From positions 744,001-808,000 of the forward strand of contig JASPKZ010001596.1 in NCBI GenBank assembly GCA_030220185.1: a stretch of 64,000 nt of DNA, read 5' to 3'. The DNA is from Diploptera punctata. Taxonomy: Eukaryota; Arthropoda; Insecta; Blattodea; Blaberidae. The translations under genes were made by a program, and so were the position numbers. Position 1 is the first letter of the stretch. Every line of letters begins with the position of its first letter. Positions 33,590 through 43,612 of this stretch are shown in pieces. The notes under the pieces were generated by a model that ran no database searches, was not told the origin of the DNA, and saw only the letters and a list, made by a program, of their open reading frames with translations.

Positions 33590-33860
33590 TGGTATATGTC
33601 TATCATCTATCTATAATGGCGTAGCACAATATTGAGCCATAGCCTCTCCTTTGTCAGGAGCAACTAGACCACTAGAGGTCATTTTATTCAGGCTTAAGGA
33701 TCTTTGAGGAGTCTGAAAATCTCAGACTCGGGACTCACGGCATAAAGACCCACTCGGAGGACCAGCTCAAAATCCATCAACCCTGGCCGGGTTTGAACCT
33801 GCGACCTTCGGGACCAGAGTCATAACCACTAGTCCCCCGCGGCCAAAAATTGGTATATGT
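33590..33860 (-). mobile_element. SINE-F with 10-bp target-site duplication
   Basis: Direct repeats tggtatatgt at 33590-33599 and 33851-33860. On the minus strand: 'ggccgcgggggactagtgg', 'ttatgactctggtcccg' and B box 'caggttcaaacccggcc'. Ends in 'cgccattatagatagatga'. Confidence 0.88.
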
Positions 33861-34033
33861 AAATGTAGTCAAGAGAAAATAAAAGTTGTAAAAAAAGCCG
33901 TTAATACCTTTAAAGGATGTTTAAAAAACAAATAAACCAAAAAAACGTAAAAAAACTAATAAAACCCACCATTTTCTGGTCTACAATTACCCAAAATGTA
34001 CATATATTATGTTGGGCTTCGTCTTCTGATATT

Positions 34034-34057
34034 AAAAAAAAAAAAAAAAAAAAAAAG
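34034..34057. repeat. Poly(A) tract
   Basis: 24 consecutive A. No recognisable retroposon body immediately upstream. Confidence 0.9.
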
Positions 34058-34136
34058 GATTTTTCCTCAACTTCCGAGCCCTACTTATGAGTATAAAAAT
34101 TCAAGCACCTTGCAAAATGATCTTCACATATTACTT

Positions 34137-34286
34137 TAAGGGCGGAATTCATGAAACCATCTTTAAGCAAAGAGCGACTCTTTCCCCTCTATGACATAGA
34201 AAGCATTCTTAAAACCGGTTTTACGTCATAGAGAGGGGGAAAGAGTCACTCTTTGCGTAAAGATGGTTTCATGAATTCCGCCCTAA
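34137..34286. mobile_element. PIF/Harbinger-like MITE, 144 bp
   Basis: TAA direct repeats at 34137-34139 and 34284-34286 flank 34140-34283, which begins gggcggaattcatgaaacc and ends with its exact complement. The inverted arms extend about 56 bp with few mismatches, leaving a loop of roughly 30 bp. A 3-bp TWA target duplication with a GGG-start terminus is the signature of Harbinger-type MITEs. Confidence 0.85.
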
Positions 34287-34339
34287 GATCTCACAGTGTG
34301 CAATATCCATTACCAACCATTGGTTCCTTATGTCAAAAT

Positions 34340-34749
34340 GATCACCTGTATATGTCGATCGAAGTGAACTAGTGGTTATGTTCCTTGCTTCTGGTCTCGA
34401 AGGTGGTGGGTTCAAACCCGGCCGGGGTCGATGGATTTTTAGGATGGAAAAATCCAAAGAGCCTCTCCTCCGGGAGGGACTTTAAGCCGTGGGTCCCCGA
34501 GTCTGAAGATTTCCAGGCTCGTAAAACAACCGCAAGCCTGAATAAAAAGGCCTCTGTACAAAATTTACCGATCTTTTTCATCCTAGTAATACCTTACTTG
34601 CCTACTAGATGTCTCTTTGGGTCGGTATGTTGACCACATACCTTCAAGATATCTCTAGGAAAATTAACTTGGTCTAGTAACTCCTAACAAAGGAGAGGCT
34701 ACGACCCAACATTGGGCTGTTACGCCATTGTAGATAGATCATCTGTATA
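34340..34749 (+). mobile_element. SINE-F, full length with target-site duplication
   Basis: Direct repeats gatcaYctgtata (one mismatch) at 34340-34352 and 34737-34749. Head 'gaactagtggttatg', 'gcttctggtctcgaagg', B box 'gggttcaaacccggcc'. Tail 'ttacgccattgtagataga'. About 384 bp. Confidence 0.88.
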
Positions 34750-34769
34750 ATTTTGACCTTTAAGGTTTA

Positions 34770-34935
34770 AGCCCTCCAGGAGAGACTTTAGGTCATGGGT
34801 CTCAAGTCTGAAGATTTTCGGCCTCCTAAAAGAATCTCAAGCCTAAATAAGAGCCTCTGAGCAAAATTTAATCTGCCTTTCTTAGCCATGTAATACCTTA
34901 ATTGACTACTAGAGGTATGTTCGTGGCGATGAATT
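34770..34935 (+). mobile_element. SINE-F body fragment
   Basis: Matches the middle of the preceding full copy ('gactttaggtcatgggtctc', 'tctgaagattttc', 'aagcctaaataagagcct', 'gtaataccttaattg'). It lacks head and tail. Confidence 0.7.
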
Positions 34936-34988
34936 AACTAGTCGTCACTCGCTACCATCCGTAGGGAAATAAGCGTAACTAAATTACC

Positions 34989-35567
34989 TTGTTTAACTCC
35001 CGCGAGGGAGCATCCTTAACCTGCCTGTGGATGTACGGATATTATCTACGGTATAAACACATACATTCATTCATACAAGACATGAAAAATATACACTTGT
35101 TAAGACGGAATAACTTTAGACATTTAGTTCATTGGCAGAAGATGACTCAGAGATTGATAAATATACTGGAACTATCAGCATTGTATACAAAAACAGACAG
35201 AGCTATATTTCAAGAGGTTGCAATGATTACTGTAAAAACATTTCTCGTAAAATGTTTATTTTTGCTGTTAAACACTAATGTATCCTGCACTAAAATTTAC
35301 TTCGTTAGAGGAGAATATTACGAAAAATTAACACCTTCTGCTTTCTTTCAAATTCTTAGTTTAACCTCACCATTTTTAGTTATTATGTGTCCCATGTCAC
35401 CCGAGCCTTACAGTGACACAGTGTGGGAGAAAATGTTTAAATTTCGGACCTCACACTTACATGACCATACAAGGATATTTTCGAACGAGGGATCAGCTCA
35501 AATACGGGGCCACTTCCGAGACAGCACAAATATTAAGACAAGACACCTCATTCAAACATCATACTAA
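34989..35567 (+). CDS. Hypothetical open frame of 192 codons
   Basis: An uninterrupted frame with ATG at 34989. No domain recognised. It contains one hydrophobic stretch around residues 82-100 (KTFLVKCLFLLLNTNVS) and is otherwise mixed. No splice or poly(A) context was identified. A frame of this length can occur by chance in 64 kb with six frames, so treat as unsupported beyond its length. Confidence 0.15.
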   Translation: MFNSREGASLTCLWMYGYYLRYKHIHSFIQDMKNIHLLRRNNFRHLVHWQKMTQRLINILELSALYTKTDRAIFQEVAMITVKTFLVKCLFLLLNTNVSCTKIYFVRGEYYEKLTPSAFFQILSLTSPFLVIMCPMSPEPYSDTVWEKMFKFRTSHLHDHTRIFSNEGSAQIRGHFRDSTNIKTRHLIQTSY

Positions 35568-35611
35568 ACTGTTAAAATGATTATGATAGTCATATGGTGT
35601 TCGAGACTATT

Positions 35612-36360
35612 TGGGCCTATATCTTGTACTTTTAATATTTATATGGATGATGCAATTAGGGTATGAATACAGATAACGAAGCAGAATTTAAATTAAACGA
35701 TTTAATATCAACTCTTTCATATGCTGATAACCAGGTCCTAATATCTGGATCAGGGAATCTTCTAATTAACTAATTCACTGGCACTATCGAACCCGTAGGT
35801 TCATGGCCGCGCGAACATAAGCTCTCCATACATCCCTATCCTGAGCTAATGTATTCCAATCATCTCCTGTATAATCTACTTCCCTCAAATCATAGTTAAC
35901 ATTATTCTCCCACCTCATTCTTGGTCTACCAACTTGGGGTTTTCCCTCTGGTTTTCCTACGAGAAGCTTCCATGCACGTCTTTCATTCCCCATTCGTGGC
36001 ATATGTCCTGCCCATCGCAGTCTACGAGACTTAACTACAAAAACCATTTTAAAATTTAGACAATATAGGCCTAATAAAAACGTGTACATTAGACATTTCA
36101 ATTAAAAACGTAAGGTTGATAGCTTTCTGTGGGAAACATCCAATTAGAGGCGAAATATTTCAGAATAATATGTCAATAGAAAAGTTCATGTATTCAGTTA
36201 TTTAGCATATCAAATAACCCATTATTTCAATTCTGAATTAGAATAAACTCAGCATTTCAAAATGTGTGACACAATTTTAAGAACTTTAAAAAGAAAAACT
36301 CGCCGAGAAATTCAGCTACAGTTTTATAAAGTAATGGCAATACCTGCAGTGTTGTACGGA
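35612..36360 (+). mobile_element. LINE-E RT fragment with degraded catalytic box, split by LINE-A
   Basis: Plus-strand remnants: CTFNIYMDDAIR at 35618, then one frame over NDLISTLSYADNQVLISGSG at 35697-35756 (catalytic YADD is YADN). After LINE-A: IAFCGKHPIRGEIFQNNMSI at 36120, then KRKTRREIQLQFYKVMAIPA and VLYG ending at 36360. The ORF continues logically across the LINE-A insertion. Confidence 0.7.
35764..36035 (-). mobile_element. LINE-A 3' end inserted in LINE-E
   Basis: The minus-strand frame from about 36030 reads VKSRRLRWAGHMPRMGNERR, AWKLLVGKPEGKPQVGRPR, NYDLREVDYTGDDWNTLAQD, VWRAYVRAAMNLRVR and stop. 5'-truncated, about 270 bp, intact frame to the natural C-terminus. A young-looking copy. 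Confidence 0.85.
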
Positions 36361-36460
36361 TTGGAAAATATTAGCTCACGATAGAGACGATTGAAGAACT
36401 TATTTCTGCGCGACCAAGAACCTATGGTTTCGACAGCGCCAGTAAGTATCTTAGTTAATA
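36361..36460 (+). mobile_element. LINE-A 3' terminus fused to LINE-E
   Basis: Immediately after VLYG of LINE-E the sequence becomes the last 100 bp of LINE-A ('ttggaaaatattagctcacg', 'aacctatggtttcgacagcg', 'ccagtaagt'). The join is a second LINE-A insertion or template switch. Confidence 0.65.
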
Positions 36461-36742
36461 ATAAAAATAATATGTTAGGTCGGGACATAGTATTTTTTTT
36501 TTTTTTTGCAATTTGGTATCTTTACAGGCTCCTTTATCAAAACAATCAATGAGCATCCCAAACAATATGTAAAAGTTGTTAATATAATTACGTTCCACCC
36601 TGTATAATATAATCGTACAGATATAACCATTAAGAAACTATTTAACTCAGTAGCGCTATCGGACCAGGAAGTTCATGGCTGTAGCTACAGACATAAGCTC
36701 TTTATCTTGAGTTAACATTTTCCAGTCATAGTGAAGTGATTC
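36461..36742. other. AT-rich DNA with LINE-A traces
   Basis: Bases 36648-36735 resemble an inverted LINE-A 3' end ('gcgctatcggacc', 'cataagctcttt', 'ttccagtcat'). A poly(T) run lies at 36490-36507. Confidence 0.4.
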
Positions 36743-37085
36743 CACTTCAGGCCATTGGAGGCCTTTTGGATATTAGGAAGTTAGGCTCCAACCTTTTCTA
36801 GACAATCGGCATTTGATGTTAGCCGGGTTTTCAGCCCTATGTAATGGCCACCTTTATCCCCAATTAAACGTCTGGTGTCTCGCGTGTTAGAGGCGCTAAG
36901 TTTTAATGTTTAAAGATATTAAAATGAGTACCCGATACAGCTGTCGTCCTCAACTAAATTAAACTTATGTTTAAGAAACTTTGTACCAAATAGAATGCAG
37001 AAGATGAAACATGATTTTGAAAGGCCTTCATAGTTTTAGCCATTTGAAGTTTCATAAACAGAAGTTTTATTTAGTTGATACCGGT

Positions 37086-37423
37086 CCTTAATTTAAGTCA
37101 AACTTAGAACATGTCACAAATAGGAAATTAGAAACATAATGGAAGCAGAAGAAAGCATAATTGAAAGAATTGAGAAGGAATTAAAATGGTTAGGACATGT
37201 TTTAAGAATGGAAGATAAGCGCTGGCCGAAGCAACTATATCAATTGCAACCTACCAGAAAGAAGAAAAGAGGGAAACCAAAGTTAACATGGAAGGAAAAT
37301 ATGAATATAGTAATGCAAGCAAGAGGGCTAAGCATTAAAGATGCCCAAGATCGTAGGTTTTGGAGGTTTGGCACGGGAAGACCGCAGCAGCTGTAAAAAA
37401 CCCGAAGATACATAGATAGATAG
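37086..37423 (+). mobile_element. LINE-I C-terminal fragment inside HP
   Basis: One frame from 37139: EESIIERIEKELKWLGHVLR, DKRWPKQLYQLQPTRKKKRG, KPKLTWKENMNIVMQARGLS, DAQDRRFWR. Typical basic C-terminus of a LINE RT. The 3' end is a (gata)n-like tail at 37405-37423. Confidence 0.75.
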
Positions 37424-37763
37424 AATTTAATATTTTATTATTCAGTGCCCAAAGTTGTCATTTCGACATTTCTGGTATACTCTCCTGTCATTGGCTTAAT
37501 TGTTACCCACTTCTAAGTTAGGCGCCTAGAAGGCGCAGTTACATTACCCCGATGATATAATGGGTGATACATGATAATGAAGTGCCAGTAAAGTTCTTAA
37601 CCTAAACTTAACCTAAATTCCAGATCATGGGCAACCACAGGAATGATTCCCTTTAAAGAATAATACCATGGTTTGACCGGGAATCGAACCCGGGACCTCA
37701 TGAACAGTAGCCAAAAACGCTGACCACTAATCCATGAGGCTGGTCACTTAATTTAATATTTTA
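37424..37763 (-). mobile_element. SINE-B, complete, 14-bp target-site duplication
   Basis: Perfect direct repeats aatttaatatttta at 37424-37437 and 37750-37763 flank a 312-bp SINE-B. The minus strand has 'gaccagcctcatggattag', 'tggtcagcg' and B box 'cccgggttcgattcccgg'. Reference copy for the family. Confidence 0.92.
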
Positions 37764-37924
37764 ACATTGTAATGCATAACCTCAACGGTGTTTTACAATG
37801 CATTTTAGAAGCATTGGAAGAAGGTTCAAGTCAGTTTAAAAAGCCTAACCTCACCAGGACTCGAAACCCCCTGACCTTCTATTTGTAGCATATTGCCTTA
37901 ACCAACTACGCTATGGCGTGAACC

Positions 37925-38479
37925 TACCCTCTCTAATTCACCTCCCTCAAATAATCTCATTCTTGGCCTACTTACTGGGCGCTTTCCTTTTGAATTTCCT
38001 AAAAAGCATCTGGCGTGTGAGACAACATCTCTTTCTCTCTGATTGCATCCAATTGCAAACAAACTTTTCCATTACTAACATGAAAGACCAAAATATTTGT
38101 ATAAGAATCAAATAGTATCAACATAACTTATTTTCAAATAATGATGATTTATTACAAGCGCAAGTTGGAACATAACATTAGCGTGGGTAAAAAAAAAAAT
38201 GTGCACATGGAGTTGCAAGTGGCCTTAACATGACAATCACTGTAAATGCACGAGCAAACAAAGTTACTGGCTGCCATCCAAGTCTATCTGCCACGTGTAC
38301 TCTAATATACAATGAATTTCATTTCTGGCTCGCTTCATTTCCAGGGATTAATTCTACTGAGGGTCACTTTAATGCAAAGTTAGTTGGTATTTGACGAACG
38401 ATCTTTAACAGCTAAGGTCATTAAGTTCGTAATTCAAATCTGTATGTAAAAGGGATAACAAATTTTGCTCAGATGTCTC
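37925..38479. other. Non-coding DNA, nothing recognised
   Basis: A weak inverted LINE-A trace near 37930-38000 ('ctccctcaaat', 'cattcttggcctac', 'gggcgctttcc'). Otherwise unassigned. Confidence 0.4.
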
Positions 38480-38640
38480 CTAACTTCAGGCTTGAGGTTA
38501 TTTTATACGCCATGTATCATCGGTTATAATTCCCTTCTAAATTAACCTAAACTCAGGAGTTTTACTCCCCTGGAAAAATTAATTGAACCCTGCCGGATTT
38601 GAACCCGCGATCCTTGCAAACAGAGAAAGAGAACGACTTT
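38480..38640 (-). mobile_element. Old SINE remnant
   Basis: 'ctgccggatttgaacccgcg' on the plus strand is an inverted B box. Upstream text resembles SINE-F in outline (caggcttgaggtta). Diverged. Confidence 0.45.
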
Positions 38641-38764
38641 AATGCAGAGGTTTTAAAACTGTATGTCACGACATTTTGATACTGCCAGAACGATAATTTA
38701 TTAAATATTACATTTAGATTTAATAATAATATGTATGTATGTATTTGTTTTTTTTAACAAATGG

Positions 38765-39110
38765 TTTTCTCCATAATGGATCTCGTTGCAGGGGAGTTGG
38801 CCCTATTTGGAGTTTATGCACCAAGTAACAATGAGGAATACTCTTTAAAATATTAATTTTATGGAAAATTGAGAAATGGAATATCAAATAATAAATAAGA
38901 CAAAGAATGGGAATTAAAAATAATATTATCGAAGATATCTCAACAAAACAACTCATATGGTATGACACCTAATGAAAATGGGACGACGAAAAAAAGGAAA
39001 ACTACGGACAACGTGGATAAGGGGTATTAGGGAAGCAATTGAGAACAGGCTCAACGGATAGACCTAGCGGACTGGTTCACAGCGATTCGTGCCATATATA
39101 ATTAATTTGT
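38765..39110 (+). mobile_element. LINE-J with endonuclease fused to C-terminus
   Basis: Plus-strand remnants: LVAGELALFGVYAPSNNEEY at 38780-38845 (the 'GVYAP' strand of the LINE endonuclease), then RQRMGIKNNIIEDISTKQLI at 38900 and a frameshifted TTWIRGIREAIE near 39010. The whole RT domain is missing, so a large internal deletion occurred. Confidence 0.6.
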
Positions 39111-39194
39111 TTTTATATGTTATGTGATTGACTGTATTGAATTGATATTTGGCTGTCAGTAGATGTGAAAACATTATAACCTGACTAAATATTT

Positions 39195-39425
39195 TTTTTT
39201 ATTTTTTTATTTCGGAATTTATCCACAATACAATGATTTTCCGTCACTCCAAAGAAATTCGTCTTCTCTTTTGTAGCGGTCCTGAACATCCTCATCTGTA
39301 AGTCCCAGTTCAAACATACTTCTTCTCACTCCATCCGTCCTACCTTTTTTTTTTTTTTTTAGGTCTTCCCATGTCTTTCTTTTTTTTCCATCTATTCTCC
39401 AGAATATCTAGATTGCCTAAGAAGA
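39195..39425 (-). mobile_element. LINE-K C-terminal fragment
   Basis: The minus strand reads a lysine-rich stretch interrupted by a poly(A) run (poly(T) at 39343-39360 on plus), then GVRRSMFELGLTDEDVQDRY. Matches the 'GL...D.QDR' end of LINE RTs. Confidence 0.5.
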
Positions 39426-40338
39426 TATTGGAGTGGAGAACAAATGGAGAATAATAATAATAATAGGCCTATAGTTCGACTGGATTAACTTTGCAAGAAA
39501 TTTGTAGAAAAGGACAGCTGTGCTCTCCTCTCTCACTCGCGCCAGTGTTGTCGGGGTTTCTTCACCAGATGTTAATACGGGAGAGGGGAAGAAGAAAATC
39601 GAAAACAGGATGGGTTATTTCTTTTGTGAGTGGGCGAAAGCTGTCAAGGATCTACCCTTATACCTCCATCTCTCTCTTTCCAAGTTAAGCCACATATACA
39701 GTAATAGCTTTCTTTACCTGATAGAGTTAAGACCTTATCTTCTATCACTTAACCAGGTTAGAAACATTTACAATAACATTAATTTCGTATTTTGTACTTA
39801 AGTAAAATTAATTATCACATAGAAGAGCTACTACTGTATAAACATTGTTCTATATTTAATTAATAAAAGACACGAAGTAGATATCACAATAATTTGCATA
39901 ATTAAACAACTAACGACAGAATAAAGTTAATTTCTTTGAGAGAGGAAAATTAATTAAATCCAACAAGTAAATGTATAAGCTTGTTTAGAAGTGTCAAATG
40001 TGTGGTAACTCCTCATACAGTATCTTAAGGCAGGGAGGGAATTCCAAGAGAGGGGAGTAGCTAATGTAAAAGAATTAGAATACAAAGGGATATGGTCAGC
40101 AATGTGATGAGAATTGTGATATCACATTCCACGGCACTAGAACCACCCCACTAGAGAGAGCTATATAGTATCACTTCTTAAACATATGGAAGCTTTCAGA
40201 TGTGTCAGGAATCACGTCCACAGCTGACCTTGACACGTAAATATCAGTTACCATGGTAACAACTTCCATGTGTTTATAAATAAGTTTATTCTTCCTATAT
40301 CGAACAATATAAACCAAATAACCAATTCTACTTCCTCC
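39426..40338. other. Mostly unique DNA
   Basis: Short (AAT)n at about 39453-39466. An open frame at 39520-39801 shows no family features. No repeat family recognised. Confidence 0.4.
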
Positions 40339-40340
40339 AT

Positions 40341-40386
<46 letters not shown>
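40339..40386. repeat. (TA)n(CA)n microsatellite
   Basis: Compound TA then CA array. Confidence 0.95.
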
Positions 40387-40388
<2 letters not shown>

Positions 40389-40622
40389 TACACAGGGTGT
40401 AAAAGAATTAATTATACAGCACAAATTCAACTACGTATAGAAGGGTATTATATCAGCATTTTGAGGTAATGAACTAATAGTCTACGAATAAAAATGTCCC
40501 AAGTTACGATTCAATTTGTAAAATGGTTGGCACGCCACTCATTATTTCAAATTAAAACGAAAATAATATGATACAGAGACTAACTTGCAACAAGTATGCG
40601 CCTTTACCTCAGGGGTTATAGC

Positions 40623-42067
40623 AGTCTTACTAACTCCTGGCGCGACAGGCCTAGAAGGCCCTTAGCCTACCAGCCGGCTGCTGGCCTCACATCCACATGT
40701 GTCAATCACAGATGTAGATGATCATCCAGCCAGTGAAGGGGTGACATGTGGTCAGCATGTAGAGCCCCCCCAGCTGTTATAGCTGGTTTTCTCAACCTGG
40801 AGTCACTACTTACTGTAGCTACCCAAATGCCTCACGATGCTGGGTGGGCACCGGCCCTATACTTAATACAGGCTTTCCGCATTACAGCAGTTTGCCCTTG
40901 ATTCCTGCTTTCCAGAGATTCCTATCTTCCCATTGACCATCTTCCATACCCCTCTTCATCATGGCATCATATATTCCCTCATACTACGCTCTGCTACTTC
41001 TCCCTCTCTTCCTTCTGCCTGGTACCATTTAATCCAACACTTGTTTAGGCCACTGGTCTTCCGACACCGTTGTACATGTCCATACCACTGTAGAGCTCTC
41101 TTTGTTATCCTATCGATAACAGTTTATTGTGCATCCATTTCTTGTCTGATATATGTATTTCGAATATGTTGTAGCCTGGATATTCTCATACTTCTCCGTA
41201 ATCCATCCATTTCTGTCGCCAAGATTCTTTTCTGCATCCTTTCATTTATTGTCCAGCTTTCTGATCCATATGTAAGTACACTTTCTATTATTGTCTGTAT
41301 AATATATTTTTTTGTTTTTCTGGTCAAATTTCTATTCCATAAAGACCATTCAGGGATCTAATCGCCTTCCTTGCACAATTTACTCTGTTAATAATATCGT
41401 TTTCACAAGTATCAGATTTATCTATTATAGATCCAAGATATTTAAATTCAACACATTTAATTATCAAATTATTTATTTGTAGGTCTTCTGAATTTCCTCC
41501 GATTACCATATATTCTGTTTTAATATAATTTATCTTCAGTCCACCTACCTCAAATGCATCGACCAACTTTCTAATCATATATTCTATATCTTCTTTATCT
41601 TGTCCTATTATAATCTGGTCATCAGTGAATAATAAATTGTGCAGTAGATGGCCATTAATGTTGATTCTCATTCCCCTACATGACTTATTCCACTTCATTA
41701 ATACATCTTCTAAATATATCTTGAACAATGTTGGTGACAACCCGCATCCTTGTCTTAATCCTTTTGTTATATCAAATTCTGAGGATACTCTATTTCCAAC
41801 CTTAATATTTGCTTTACAATCATACATTCTTTTTATAAAATGTACAAGAGATTTAGGTATTCCAAACTTCTCCATTGCCACCCAGAGCTTGTTCATGGGT
41901 ACAGAGTCATATGCCTTTTCCAGGTCTATAAATTCCATATGCACTTCTTTTCCTTTAGCCAACATCTTTTCCATATTCTGCCTAATCACAAATATACCGG
42001 TCCCATACTGGCCGAAATACCATGAGAAAATTTCTTCCCCCATGGAGACTCGAAAGTAGTCTTACTA
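40623..42067 (-). mobile_element. SINE-D with 10-bp target-site duplication, split by a LINE
   Basis: Direct repeats agtcttacta at 40623-40632 and 42058-42067 bound the composite. SINE-D sequence occupies 40633-40862 (3' part, 'agccggctgctggcctcac', 'ctgttatagctgg', 'gatgctgggtgggcaccgg') and 41996-42057 ('tcccatactggccgaaat', 'ccatggagactcg'). The tRNA head is truncated at the B box. The LINE at 40863-41995 separates the two parts. Confidence 0.9.
40863..41995 (-). pseudogene. LINE-L reverse transcriptase fragment, longest RT frame in the window
   Basis: A 13-bp duplication of SINE-D sequence (accggYccYatac at 40850-40862 and 41996-42008, two mismatches) marks the insertion. The minus-strand frame ending at 41324 (239 codons from an ATG in flanking SINE at 42043) holds RT motifs in order: EFIDLEKAYDSV (motif with the first catalytic D), GLRQGCGLSPTLFKIYLEDV, LLFTDDQIIIG (FADD changed to FTDD), GLKINYIKTEYM and FKYLGSIID. 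After a frameshift near 41327 come YGSESWTINER and MDGLRRSMRISR. Truncated before the fingers and endonuclease. Confidence 0.88.
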
Positions 42068-42420
42068 CCGACGCAAATGTAAGATTGATGCATCACGTTT
42101 GAAACTACATGCAGTATGTGTACACTTTTTTCCCCTTTCTTCCTTTATTATGTACGTACTGTAAATAGTTACGTACGTAGATTTACTTCTGGTTAAATTA
42201 TGTATTCATTATTTTACAGAATACAGTATTGGAATGTCGGCGCAGTACATGAGTTACAAAACTATGTACGTACGTATTGTACAGACAATTGTTTGAAGGG
42301 TTGTAATAATAAAACACATACTGTAGAGTACAATAGTTTCGAAAATAAAATGTGTAATTGTACTGTACAGTACTTATGTACTTAGACAATGATAGTGCAG
42401 TGATTACAAGAGTAATAACA
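42068..42420. other. AT-rich DNA, nothing recognised
   Basis: Several 'gtacgta' repeats between 42150 and 42280 but no gene. Confidence 0.35.
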
Positions 42421-43024
42421 TTAAGAGTACAGTATATGTACACATGACATACATAATGTTATTGGGAAATAAAAAGCAATACATTTGGGTAAACCAGAAA
42501 AAAAGTAAAGCACCTGCAGACCCATTAGAAGAAATTGTTCAAATTGGTCATCTCCATTCTCACAACACAGACGACATCGGCGACTAAAGGATCGTTGTAC
42601 CTCGTTCAAGATACCAGGTGTCTCGCGGATTACATCACACGCTGCGATTATGCATGTAACTAATAGTTAATCTGTATCAACAAGGGTCGCATACGCCAAT
42701 GTTTTCAGGTGTCCCCACAAAAATAATCAAGTGGACAGAGATCTGGAGAGCGAGGAGGTGACACTACAGATGAACTGCCTCTTCCTATAACCTACGGCCA
42801 GGATACACTTCATCCAAATGATTTCACACATTCCGGCAGAAACGTGGGGGGGGGGGGGTAACCTGATGTGAAGAACTTTTTCTAGCAATCTAGGTAGGAC
42901 GTGCTCTAAAAAATGTCTCATAAATAACAAAATTTAATCTCTGGGGAAGAAGGTAGGGGCCAATGTGGTCAGAAATTACGCCTACCCATACATTCACCGA
43001 AAATCTGCTGGTGACCCTTCTCGA

Positions 43025-43028
<4 letters not shown>

Positions 43029-43083
<55 letters not shown>
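43029..43083. repeat. (AAT)n microsatellite
   Basis: About 18 units, inside the transposase remnant. Confidence 0.95.
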
Positions 43084-43612
43084 GCTTTATTTTACCTGGC
43101 AGAGTTATGGCATGAGGATTTTCATAATCCCAAACATTACTGTTCTTTCAGTTCAGAACCACCTTGTCCGTATTAAATATTGCCTCATCAATGAATAACA
43201 CCGAGGAAAAGAAGTGCGGTGGCTGCAACAAAGCCCAATTATAAAATTGTATCCGTCGAGCGAAATCCACTGTCTGCAAGGCTTGTACTTTTTGCAGGTC
43301 AAATGGATAGATCTGGACTTCGTGCATGACTTCCTATACACTTTGATGGTTCGTGTCCATTACACGTGAAAGAGCACGCGTACTATTAGAGGGATCATCT
43401 TCCACCCTATGGAGAACATTTTCTTCGAACTCTGCAGTGCGGCGCTAACATCTTTCACCGGTGTCTACTCTGTTTACCTTCAACGTCCCATGCTCCGTAA
43501 CGCCTATCAACAGACTTTAAGGTTGTTCGGTGAGGATGGCGTCTATTCGGATACCGCTCCGCATACATGGCAGCAGCTCTTGTGCTGCACCATAAATCAG
43601 ATGCATTTCGGC

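Larger units (their letters stand above)
36904..37819 (+). mobile_element. Hairpin retroposon HP, copy 3, split
   Basis: The left arm (36904-37085: 'aagatattaaaatgagtacc', 'gtcgtcctcaactaaatta', 'gcagaagatgaaacatg') and the right end (37750-37819: 'taacctcaacggtg') belong to the HP family. A LINE and a SINE-B lie between, so most of the right arm is displaced. Same orientation as the 43626 copy. Confidence 0.65.
36743..37924 (-). mobile_element. SINE-C split by a nested hairpin element
   Basis: The 3' part (36743-36903; 'gaggccttttggat', 'agccgggttttcagccct', 'ctggtgtctcgcgtgttag') and the 5' head (37820-37924; 'gtcagtttaaaaag', 'aggactcgaaaccccctg', 'ccaactacgctatggcgtg') together make one minus-strand SINE-C. 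About 0.9 kb lies between them. Confidence 0.7.

Noticed and set aside
42200..42443. Overlapping opposite frames near 42.3 kb
   Set aside because: AT-rich sequence with gtacgta repeats; no protein family recognised.
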